Shown here: positions 31,856-43,736 of the stretch, one piece after another | Layout of the letters: every line of letters begins with the position of its first letter | How positions within the stretch are numbered: position 1 is the stretch's first letter | Assembly: GCA_033439255.1 (NCBI GenBank) | Contig: CM065879.1 | Location: 3,416,501 to 3,480,500 of the forward strand | Direction of reading: 5' to 3' | From: Hericium rajendrae | Lineage: Eukaryota > Basidiomycota > Agaricomycetes > Russulales > Hericiaceae | DNA: 64,000 nucleotides | Made by a program: the position numbers and the translations under genes | Notes under the pieces: generated by a model | Told to the model about the DNA's origin: nothing | What the model saw: the letters and a program-made list of their open reading frames with translations, nothing else | Databases searched by the model: none

Positions 31856-34193
31856 ATGGCTGGCGCGCTCCCCAATGCGAAGAAGAATCTGCCGAAGATT
31901 GCAGATGAGGAACGGGAATTTCGGTTTGGCTCCGTCTTTGGCGTTTCTGGCCCCGTCGTGATTGCGGAGAACATGATCGGGTCCGCCATGTACGAGCTAG
32001 TTCGCGTCGGGCACGATGAACTCGTCGGCGGTATGTACCAAGACAAATGATCTAATGCATAACACTCAAGTGACTCCCAGAGGTCATTCGAATTGATGCT
32101 GATAAGGCAACAATTCAGGTCTACGAAGAGACATCAGGCGTCACAGTGGGAGATCCTGTGTTGCGGACAGGCAAGCCGCTCAGCGTTGAGCTCGGCCCTG
32201 GTGCGCCCTATTGGGAATTATCTATATATGACCGCTGACCATTCGTCTAGGCTTGATGGGCAACATTGTCGATGGTATTCAACGGCCGTTACGCGTCTGT
32301 AGCTACCTCGCATCCTGCTTCCCCATGCTGAACTTATCTGTAGGCTATCCAAGAACTTTCCAAATCGATTTACATCCCGCGAGGCATCAACACTGAGGCA
32401 TTGGATCGGGCTCTGAAATGGGACTTCACACCCACAGACATCAAGGTACGTCATCACCCATATAACTATGTTTGGTCTCAACCCCGTCCACTCTAGCTCG
32501 GTGATCACGTATCTGGCGGAGATATCTTCGGCCATGTCTATGAGAACTCTTTGGTCAATACTCACAAAGTCATGGTGTCTCCACGTGCCATGGGCACGGT
32601 GACACACATCGCTGAGCAGGGCAGCTATGCAGTGGATGTGAGTCGCCCTGGAGATATGACAGCGAGGTTGAATGATGTCTTACATTGACATCTCACATAT
32701 AGGAAGTTGTAATGGAAACTGAATTTGAAGGCAAGACGACTAAGCATACAATGATGCAGCTTTGGCCTGTCCGTGCACCCCGGCCTGTGGCGGAGAAACA
32801 CACGGCGAACTACCCACTTCTCACTGGGCAGCGTATCCTGGACGCTTTATTTCCGTAAGGCTAAATTCAGCATTTACATCTGCCCTTCATACTCACACTG
32901 TATCAGCTGTGTGCAAGGAGGCACGACGGCTATCCCTGGTGCATTTGGTTGTGGAAAAACTGTCATTTCGCAAGCGCTGTCCAAATTCTCGAACAGCGAT
33001 ATCATTATCTACGTGGGTTGTGGGGAGCGTGGAAATGAAATGGCTGAGGTCCTCATGGAGGTGATCACATTCCTTTCATTTCAGAGGCCTGGACTTAACC
33101 AATTATCTTGATCTTGTCAGTTCCCCGAACTGACGATGGAGGTGGGCGACCGTCAAGAGCCCATCATGAAGCGAACAACTCTTGTTGCAAATACGTCGAA
33201 CATGCCTGTCGCTGCACGAGAGGCATCTATTTACACCGGTATCACGCTCGCGGAATATTTCCGAGACCAGGGTAGCAACGTTTCCATGATGGCTGACTCA
33301 ACGTCTCGCTGGGCAGAGGCTCTTCGAGAGATCTCGGGTCGTCTTGCAGAGATGCCAGCAGATTCAGGCTACCCGGCTTACCTCGGCACGAAACTTGCTG
33401 GGTTCTACGAACGTGCGGGGAAAGTCACCGCGCTTGGAAACCCCGTGCGAGAGGGCACAGTGTCCATCGTCGGCGCGTATGTATGCCTTTTTATCCGGAA
33501 TTCAAGTGCTAAAGAGTAGATGAATGACAGTGTTTCTCCTCCCGGTGGTGATTTCTCGGATCCAGTCACGTCTGCCACTTTGGGTATCGTCCAGGTATTT
33601 TGGGGGTTGGACAAGAAGCTGGCGCAGCGCAAGCACTTCCCTTCAGTGAACTGGAATCTTTCCTATTCCAAGTACACCAAGGTCCTCGAACCCTACTACG
33701 AACGTACCGAGCCTGGCTTCGTCGATCTGCGTACGCGAACCAAGGAGATCCTGCAGAAGGAAGATGATTTGGCCGAAATCGTGCAGCTTGTCGGGAAGAG
33801 TGCGCTCGGCGAGAACGACAAGATCACTCTTGAAGTAGCTCGGATGTTGAAGGACGACTTCTTGCAGCAAAATGGCATGAGCGAATATGACCGATTCTGT
33901 CCCTTCTACAAGACTAGCGCAATGCTTCGCAATTTTGTTGGATTCCACGATGCAGCACTTAGGGCGGTTCAACAAGGAGATCTCACATGGGCTCAGATCA
34001 AGGATGCAGCTGGCGACCTTATGTTCAAGCTTTCACAGATGAAATTCGAGGTTTGAGGTTCCATCCTAACCTTGCACAGGAATGCTAATACCATAATGTA
34101 CAGTCGCCCTCACAAGGCCAGGAGCCTATCAAACAGAAGCTGGACGCTCTGTATCAGGAGATTCAAGATAGGTTCAGGCAGCTTGCTGAGTAA
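31856..34193 (+). CDS. VMA1: V-type H+-ATPase catalytic subunit A
   Basis: The ATP-hydrolysing subunit of the V1 sector, driving proton pumping into vacuoles and endosomes. Exons: 31856-32030, 32081-32200, 32251-32294, 32344-32445, 32497-32637, 32703-32854, 32907-33060, 33121-33476, 33531-34050, 34104-34193; 617 aa, the family length. Visible motifs: N-terminal beta barrel [16 protein letters not shown]-loop GAFGCGKT (about residue 252); [54 protein letters not shown]-terminal helical bundle through [12 protein letters not shown]. No intein interrupts the P-loop, unlike in some yeasts. The last exon encodes only 29 residues and is reached by a GTTTGA donor, weaker than the others. Confidence 0.96.
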
Positions 34194-34364
34194 TGTCCTG
34201 TGGCCTTGTGATGTATTGAGTTCTGTTGCTAATAACGTACCCACTGTGTGTCGGATTTCATGCCCGAATTGTGATACATTCAATAGAGAATACAATAATG
34301 ATCCAGACGATGCCGGAGATGCGATGCTCAACCTCACGTTACAAATATCTGTGCTTTGGATACA

Positions 34365-35991
34365 TTATGCCTGTATAACAATACACCGCTCAGCGACGCG
34401 CCATTCGGCCCGTGCCGCATCTACGTCCAAGGCCCTCGCCCGCTTCAGCGCCACGGCCTGCTCCTTGCCGAGCACCGTGTCGGACAGGCTCAAGTCTAGG
34501 TCTAGCAGACACTGTTCGGGAACGTGCAGCAGTACGCGGCGCGGACCGAGGTCGAGTGTCGTGCGTGGAATGACTTGGCGCGTCTATAAAGGGTGCAGAT
34601 TCAGGTACCGCTGAGATACGTGCAAGTCAAAAAACAAACCAGCTGTGGTACCGCAACGGTGAGCCGAATATGTGGCCCATCCTGGACCCAGGTCCATTCT
34701 GGTGCGCCCAATGTACCCTTCGCATCGCTAGCGTCCGCAGAATGGCTTGGTCCGCCTGTGGACGGGAGGTCCACTTCCTCTATAAGTTTGCCTTTTCCCT
34801 TGGATGAAGTGTCCTTAACATCTGGAGGTGATATCTCCCCCGAAGGTGGGAGCTCCTCTATCAATTTGCCCTTCCCCTTTGTTGAAGCGGAGGGATCAGG
34901 CTGCTCGTGACCAGGAAAGAGCGCCGCCGGCAAAGACGCATCGAACGGCGCGATCTTGCCTTTCGACGCGATATTCGGCGTGCCGATGTCGTCCCGGGAG
35001 AGCGACAGGCCTGATTGCGCCTCAATGCGCTGGATGGCCAGTTCTGCGGCGGATCGTAAGTAAGGCATATCCGGACGGCTGATGTCAGAAATGAACTGAC
35101 CGATGAGAAAGATCTTGAACTCGAGGTCTTTCAGCGCGCGGCCTTTCAGAGAGGGGCTGAATATACAGTTGAAGACCAACGCGGAATTGCCGGCTGCAGA
35201 GGAGGGAATTCAGACTTTGGACATTCTATCATTCTAGTGAGTTACAAAAGTCAAAAAGAGTGCTTGTCATCGTTCAATAGCGTGATGCGTTTCCATCAAT
35301 CCAGCCTTGCAACAGATTCTGAGCCTGTCCTTAGCTCGTAAGGATGCAGTAAGATGGGCTACGAAGTGAAACCTGCCAACATCCACCTTTAGGGCAAGAT
35401 GCTGCCATCAAAACTGGGCGCAATAAAGGCATGGCCTCGCACCCTTGAAAGCTGGGCTTGAAACTCGCCCAGTGAGAAAGATCAGGGAGACCAGTGATAT
35501 GCAGTCCAACATTATAATTGCCCTTTGAGGATTCTTCAAACCAAGAGCGTGATGATCTCACCCGCCGAGGCGGACGCGACACTTGAACGTTTGAACGATA
35601 ACTCCGCGGTCAGATACCACAATTGCACAGCAGCATAAGTAATGATAAGATGTGACATACCTTTGTCTTTGTCTTGTTGGCCATCTGAAACGATGACGGG
35701 CACGAACCATTCGTCGGGATTGAGCTCATCAAGATCTTTGCCCTGCATCGCTTGCTGGATGGCTTCTTCCGAGCCCTCGGTTGGAGGGGGGACATTCTTG
35801 TCCCATGCTATATTGATGAATATCTTCAACCCTTTGTGAACAGGTATAGACGTCGAGGACTTGGGCTCTAGCAATGCATTGTTTGCGAGCGTGGTGGTGT
35901 GGCGCGGCCTGTAGATCCCGGTTTCGCATGCCTTGGTCTTGATGCAAAATCCGGGAGTTGGTGATAGTGAGACTGAGATGGTGGACGACAT
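34365..35991 (-). CDS. PIH1: PIH1-domain protein (R2TP component)
   Basis: PIH1 proteins link Hsp90 with the Rvb1/Rvb2 ATPases in the R2TP chaperone complex that assembles snoRNPs, polymerases and PIKKs. Exons on the minus strand: 35991-35661, 35193-35101, 35043-34640, 34583-34365; 348 aa. The PIH1 N domain carries KIFINIAWDKNVPPP, NPDEWFVPVIVSD, SALVFNCIFSPSLK and LAIQRIEAQSGLSLS. A Gly/Lys-rich linker with two near-repeats (STKGKGKLIEE and SSKGKGKLIEE) follows, then a CS-like beta domain (IRLTVAVPQL, TTLDLGPRRVLLHVP) as in PIH1D1 relatives. Intron 1 is 467 nt, about nine times the local norm. Head to head with the DAHP synthase gene (205 bp apart), tail to tail with VMA1 (171 bp). Confidence 0.88.
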
Positions 35992-36196
35992 GAGCGCGTT
36001 TCACTGGGAGGTCAGTATGTTACAGATCGATGTGGAGCAAATAGCAACGAATGGCATTTGGGCGATTGAGATGCCAAGGCACGTGCTTGGAATCGAAGAC
36101 TCATCGTGGACTGGAAAAAGTTCGCTGTGATGAGCGTCAAAGTCCCACAGCAGCTCAGTGACTCGTTTAACTTTACACCTCCAATCTACATCCACC

Positions 36197-37731
<1,535 letters not shown>

Positions 37732-37966
37732 TCCTCATCCTGAGTGGTGATGTATGCCGGTCAGTATAATGATTGCTGTGTATTTATTAGAAAAAAAGCC
37801 TTTTTGTAAAACACGAAGTCGTCATCGCACGAGGTGCACCATGTTTAAGGCTGAATGCTATGCGTCGATTCTTGCGAGGCACAACAAATGAGAAGGAGAT
37901 AGGTATTGGGGGACCATGGATCGAAGGATACGGATCGAGATATGGGCACAGACCAATGCCCAGGTG

Positions 37967-39090
37967 CTATGGTGCCATTCACGACTGCATGATTCCCTCG
38001 GAGACGTCGCTGACCGCTTCAATAACGCAGGCGTAGGAGCCGTCGGCGACGAGGTCACCTGCAAAGGTTCTTGGATCGCTTCTCCAGCTCTTTCTCATCC
38101 ACCCGGCACGCCGAAGCAATGCGCATAAGCGCGCTCTGACCAACACTCTGCAGCATGTCAACAGCATGGACACTAGCATGTTCTGACGGAACACACCAGC
38201 TTCTGAGCCATGCTGTACATGAGAAGGCCGCCCGCACATCGCCCCACACACATCAGGAAGGTTGACAACTTTCTGATTGACCTGACAATTTCTAACCCTA
38301 CTGACAGCTCCTGATTGACCTGATCCACCTGAAAGCAATCTTAACAGACAAATATCTGATCAAACTTTTACATTTAAGTAAAGACATTTATTGTCAGATA
38401 TATAAGTTTGTAATCTCTAACTAATAGATATAACAAGATCTCTGATATCTAAAATTTTCTAAATCTGAGAGTGTCTGATCTGAGAATTTTTTCAAATCTG
38501 GAGGTCAAATATCTGAAAATTATCTGCAACTGTCTGAGAGCATCTGATGGTGTCTGACACTGTCTGATCCATCTGACTGATATTTGACCTCCAGATTTGA
38601 AATCAGACACTCTCAGATTTTTAAAAATTTCAGATATCAAAGATTGATATATCTATTAGTTAGAGATTAAAAACTTATATATCTGACAATAAATGTCTTT
38701 TCTTGAATGTAAAAGTCTGATCAGATATTTGCTTCTCAAGATTGCTTTCAGGTGGATCAGGTCAATCAGAAGCTGTCAGTAGGGTTAGAAATTGTCAGGT
38801 CAATCAGAAAGTTGTCAACCTTCCTGATGCATCCTAACTAGAAGTTTGGTCTATTCGGGGAAGATGTCGAGGCGTGTCGAGACAGTCACATCTCAAACTC
38901 GGGATCGAGGGCGTAAAGTTCTCTTGACAGGGTGATGTCGCGGACGAGGGGAGAGAGCAAGTTCTTTACCCTTTGTCTGCTGGATCATTATCAGCCAAGC
39001 ACTTTGCAGTGGGGGTCTCCCGTAAAAGGAGATCTTGCAGCCGCGTGTTGAACCACTGTAAGTGATAATTGTCCGAAACGAAGCCCATGC
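37967..39090 (-). pseudogene. APC1: Decayed duplicate of the APC1 3' end, split by a MITE
   Basis: About 540 bp (without the MITE) match the last 540 bp of APC1 (43737-44275) in the same orientation. Translated pieces: SPLVRDITLSRELYALDPEF against SPLIRDSTLSGTLYALDQQL; FNTRLQDL against FNLRLQDLRF; VLQGLAQSAHAH against MLQSVGQSALMR; and the last 16 codons down to the stop (37967). The reading frame is broken several times, and the 38251-38829 MITE cuts it with CA on both sides. No promoter or upstream exons are present. It is a host gene relic, and its partner lies 4.6 kb away on the other side of Argonaute. Confidence 0.85.
38251..38829. mobile_element. Near-perfect palindromic MITE, 579 bp, copy B
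   Basis: Same element as 6086-6665, here inverted, with only scattered differences. Ends CATCAGGAAGGTTGACAACT and its inverse; flanks CA and CA. It is inserted in the APC1 relic and is the only clear repeat element in the gene-dense part of the window. Confidence 0.88.
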
Positions 39091-39601
39091 TGACAGCCCT
39101 AGTTTGTCGAGTCCGGCCGTGTTGCTGCATGAACTCGTGTCAATCTGACAGTGCAAAGGACAATGGACACATACTGATCTAAACAAGAAATCGAAGCCGC
39201 GCGCATGACATTCACAGCTGTGAGCAACAACTGTATTGTGGCGGTGACGACGTGAACAATTGTCCGGAACACTTGTTCGCCATGAGGCAGCAGCTAGGGA
39301 CGATCCAATATGTCGAGTTCAGTATTTTGTACTGTACCGCATAAGGAAGAGATGACTGCGTCGCGTGAGGGATCGCGTCTGCCATATAGGGCGCGTCTTC
39401 GAAGCGACCTAATCGCGTCCCTGCGGATATCGATATCGCGCAGACTCTCTCGACCTGCTTTCTACCTACGCTCGTCGTCAACGACAGGCAGGTAAGCACT
39501 CTGCGCATTATAAACATCGCGTTATTCGCTCATCCGAGTTGTTTACCGCGCGCCAGCTACTTACAAAGTCACAGCCCGCGTCTCATCTCAAGATCTTAAC
39601 A
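39091..39601. promoter_or_regulatory. Region upstream of Argonaute
   Basis: 511 bp between the APC1 relic and the Argonaute ATG, with ordinary base composition. No gene was recognised; the Argonaute promoter must lie here. A CAG-rich and TCTC-rich stretch precedes the ATG. Confidence 0.4.
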
Positions 39602-42600
39602 ATGAGTATCCCCGTCAAGACCAACACTTTTGTCGTGACAGCCCTCCCCAAGGCGACTTTTTACCATTACGATGGTACGTGGTCACTGCCTATTTCTCAC
39701 TCTTGATGTATCATTACTTACTGATGTGTTTTCGTCTGTCTTCGTCTCTACTGGCAGTCGGTGCGTGATCGTGATCGTTTCTATGTCCGAGGCTGGCAGG
39801 CTTGACGTAAATCTTCCAGTCTTCAATCCCGAAATGAAACAGCCCCTGCGCGCATACGAAGTCATCGAGAAGCTGCAGACCAATGTAGCTCCCGGGATGT
39901 TCGTTCCGAGAGCGGCGTACGATGGGAAGAAGAATCTTTTCGCATCGCGAAGGCTCTTCCCCGACCAGAGTGCCGTCGTAAGTCATGCTGTTCATATTCT
40001 TCATGCAATTGTCTCATCATACTACCTAGTTCAATGTTCCGCTCTCAGACGGGCCTAATCCGAAGATCATCGCGGTTCAACTGACTCAAGTTGGCGATCC
40101 CATCAACCCAATGTACGCCGAGGTGGATGCATGATAAGATGGTCACTTATTCTTGTTGCAGCGTGCTCAACCAAGTGATCAATGGCCAGGCGGATCCTCA
40201 ACGGTCCCAACTGGCAGTCACTTTACTGCAAACGCTTGTTCGACAGGCACCCGTAATGTAACACTCGTTTTCAGCCTGGGTCATTTAACTATCAGTCTTA
40301 CTACGACATGTAACAGGGCACAGAAGACATTTAACGCGCGTTCGGTCTTTACTTCAAGCGAGACAAAGCCCATTGGAGGCGGCTTTGACTTGTGGAGGGG
40401 ATTTTTTCAGTGAGGCCCTGTTCTAATTCTATCAAGCATTTTACTAATTGCCTCTATCATTTGCAGGAGCATCAGGCCTGTTGCAAATTCCATCCTTATC
40501 AATGTGGACATATCCACTGGAGCTGTGTATGTATTTCTTCTACTAATCTGAAGCATGATCGTGAATCAGTATCTCTTTAGATACTCTGCCAGAGACAGTA
40601 TTGTCTCTAACTGGGCAACAGCATTCATTCATGCCGGAGGCCATGGTCAGCCCAATGTTAGGAATGTGACACAACTCACACGTGGAAGTGAAGACTGGAA
40701 GAGGTTGAAAAACGCCCTCAAACATGTCAAGATCACAGCTCTGTTGCCTCGTGGTGGCCGTCCACGTATCTATACAATCAAGGATCTTGAACCCAGGGCA
40801 GGATTTTATCAATTTGATATGGATGGAAGGATGACGAGTATCATGGTTTGGGCTTTGAATTCATCATTAAAGATTTGCATTCTCATCAATTTTTAGGACT
40901 ACTATAAGAAAAAATATGGGCATACTCTTCGCTACCCAGATCTTTTTGGTGTTGTCACTCGAACAACACCTCATAGAGTGATTTTACCTGCCGAAATTTG
41001 TGTCATTCAGCCTGGGCAGCTTTATAAGAAGAAGTTGCCTTCTCATCTCATGGATGAAGTGCTTAGATTTTCAGCACAGCAACCTGAACAAAGACTAAAC
41101 TCTATTCTTAATGGAGTTGCTGGTGATGTGAGTGTCATATTTCTTAGAGTCATGATAATGTTCTAAAATGCTTTTTAGTTTTTAAATTATCATGGCTCTG
41201 ATTATGTTGTATCTACTGGAATGAAGATCTCTACCAAACCTTATGAGGTTATGGGTCGAGCATTAGGTGCTCCTCAAATTCAATATCAAAATGATACTTT
41301 GCCTGTTGTAAGTGTCTTGGACTATAACCTTTATGAAATTCTTACAATTTCATTTTTAGACAAGGGGTAGCTGGAATTTACTTAAAAAGACATTTTTTCA
41401 GCCTGCTGCATTGAAACAATGGATTGTTGTCAATTTGAGTTCACTTTCTGAACTTAAAGTGACTGAGTTTTTCATGCAATTGATTAGATGCTGTCAAGAC
41501 TTGGGTATTATTTCTCTTTTATAAAAATTTGCTTTATCTAATTATTTTTTTTTCTTTTGTAGCAATGTGTAATTATTTATATCTTTTATCTTTGATTTAT
41601 CCTAATTTGCATTTTAGCTACTGAACCACCACTCAATCATGCACCTATTACTAGTGCCAATGTTGAACAGGTTAGTTTTATATACTCTCAGATTTTACTT
41701 ACTTATTGCTGTCTTTAGGTGCTAGGAAAGATTAAGCAACTTCCTGCTCCACCCAAACTTGTGCTCTTTATACTGCCAGACAATGCTGCAGAGATTAAAA
41801 AGACCATCAAAATTTGGGGTGATACTAAGTATGGTGTTAGTACTCAATGTGTGGTAAGATTTATAAGAAAAATGATAAGGCTTTCAATAATCTATTATTC
41901 TTCTTTTATTAGAGGCAGAATAAGGCCAAAAATGCCAATAATCAATATTGCAACAATTTAGCTCTCAAGTAATTTTTATTTTATTTTTTGACCATTTTAA
42001 ATTGTCTCTAACTGTATACTATCTAGGATCAATACCAAGCTTGGTGGAACTAACTCTATTACTCTTGGTTCTGTGCGCAATCATCCAATAATGAAAGCAC
42101 CTTTAATGATTGTAGGTAAGTTGATATATCTATCATTTGTCTAGTGATATTGCTCTTAATATATATATAGGTGCAGATGTTGGTCATGCAGGGCCTGGAA
42201 TGACACAACCATCAATTACAAGTCTTGTTGCATCTCATGATATTCATTTTTCCAAGTACTCTGTCTCTATTGAGCTGCAACAGCCTAGACAAGAATGTAT
42301 GTCTCTACTACGTTCTATGATGTTTGTGAGTGCAAATATTTCTATCTTTTTTTTTTAAATTTTATATTCTAACATGATATTTTAGAAAGCTTTTATTGCT
42401 TTCTTTGAAAAGAACAATGATTTTACAAAGCCAAGAGATTCTGATACAGTACCTGTTTTTCCACATAGAATTATATTTTTCAGAGATGGTGTTTCAGAAG
42501 GTGAATATGATGAGATTGTAAAGGAAGAATGTAAAGCTATTCATGGTCAGTACATGTCTCTTCTAATATGTGTCTTGATTTTAACTATTTTTTATTTAGA

Positions 42601-43439
42601 GGCTTGGGAGAAGTTCCTTTGTAATGTGGTGAAGGCTCCTTATTCAATTCCTTTAAATCTCACTTTTATTGTTGTTGGAAAGAGGTAAGTACTTCTTTCT
42701 CAATAATAGTCACTAGTGTTTTATCTTTTGTTAGACATCATATCAGATTCTTTCCCAAAGAGTAAGTTTAATGTATCTTTGATTGAGCAATTGATTCTGA
42801 TATTAATTTAATTAAGAAAAATTCATCAAGACAAATCTGGAAACTTTCATCCAGGACTAGTAGTTGATACAGGAATTGTCTATCCTGATAAAATCAACTT
42901 TTATCTTCAGTCTCATGCAGGATTGAAAGGCAGTATGTAATACTACATTTTGCAGTTTTATCTTTAAGCTGATATTATGCAAATAGCTAGCAGAAGTGGT
43001 CATTACGTTGTTCTGAGAGATGACAATAATCTGCCACTTGCATTGTATGTCACATCATTTTTTTACATTGACATTTGCTTATTATCACTTTAGCATTCAG
43101 GAGCTATCATATTTTTTATGTCATGTATATGCTAGAGCTACCAAATCGGTCTCTATCCCTGCTCCTGTTTATTGTAAGTTGTTTATAATTTTGAGCAGCT
43201 ATTGTTTTGATATTGATATAAATTTATAGATGCAGATGTAAGTTTCATGTGCTTATACATTGCTTTATGTTCTTATTCACGATTTACAGTTGGTATGCAC
43301 TCGAGCAGCCATGTTCTTCGATTCAAACCTCCATTATGGATCAGAAGCAGGATCAGAAGGTGTTATGGCCTATGATGCATGGGTCAACGGCTTTCATAAC
43401 ATTCATGCTAAAATGAGAGATGGAATGTTTTTTATCTAG
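39602..43439 (+). CDS. AGO: Argonaute (RNA-silencing slicer family)
   Basis: The small-RNA-guided effector of RNA interference. About 24 exons: 39602-39674, one exon ending at 39977 (start between about 39770 and 39800, unresolved), 40030-40112, 40162-40252, 40324-40409, 40467-40526, 40581-40845, 40897-41127, 41179-41307, 41360-41504, 41618-41670, 41719-41853, 41913-41968, 42027-42115, 42171-42325, 42386-42545, 42600-42684, 42735-42761, 42817-42932, 42987-43044, 43094-43173, 43230-43237 (8 nt), 43290-43439. Domains in order: N (FYHYD, PLRAYEVIEKLQT), linker 1 (GGGFDLWRGFFQ), PAZ (YPDLFGVV, ILPAEICVIQPGQLY), MID (VLFILPDNAAEIK, YGVSTQCV), PIWI (MIVGADVGHAGPG, RQECMSLLRSMM, FFRDGVSEGEYDEI, YYADLVCTRAAMF). 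Catalytic set D-E-D-D. Exons from about 40850 on are far more AT-rich than the first exons. Confidence 0.9.
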
Positions 43440-43736
43440 CTGTACATTGAGATGCACAGGAGGCATGGAGATTTGTAGCCATTTGCAAAGTAGTCTTGTC
43501 TGATCTGTCTGTAGTAATTGTCTGTCAGTGTATTGGTTAGCAGAGCAGGTGAAATGAGAATCATTATCCTCTTCGGACCTATCCCGAAGTGTTCATAGAA
43601 TAGTGGTACCGAAGGACTCAGCTCCTCGGAATATTGCACTTTGCAGCGAAGTGGTGTACAACAAAGCAGAAGTCAATAATTTATGCAGGACATGAACAAC
43701 ATCAGCACCGAGACATGTGGATGAATCAACCGAACG

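Noticed and set aside
32907-33060. Possible VMA1 intein as in some yeasts
   Set aside because: The P-loop region reads [17 protein letters not shown] without interruption.
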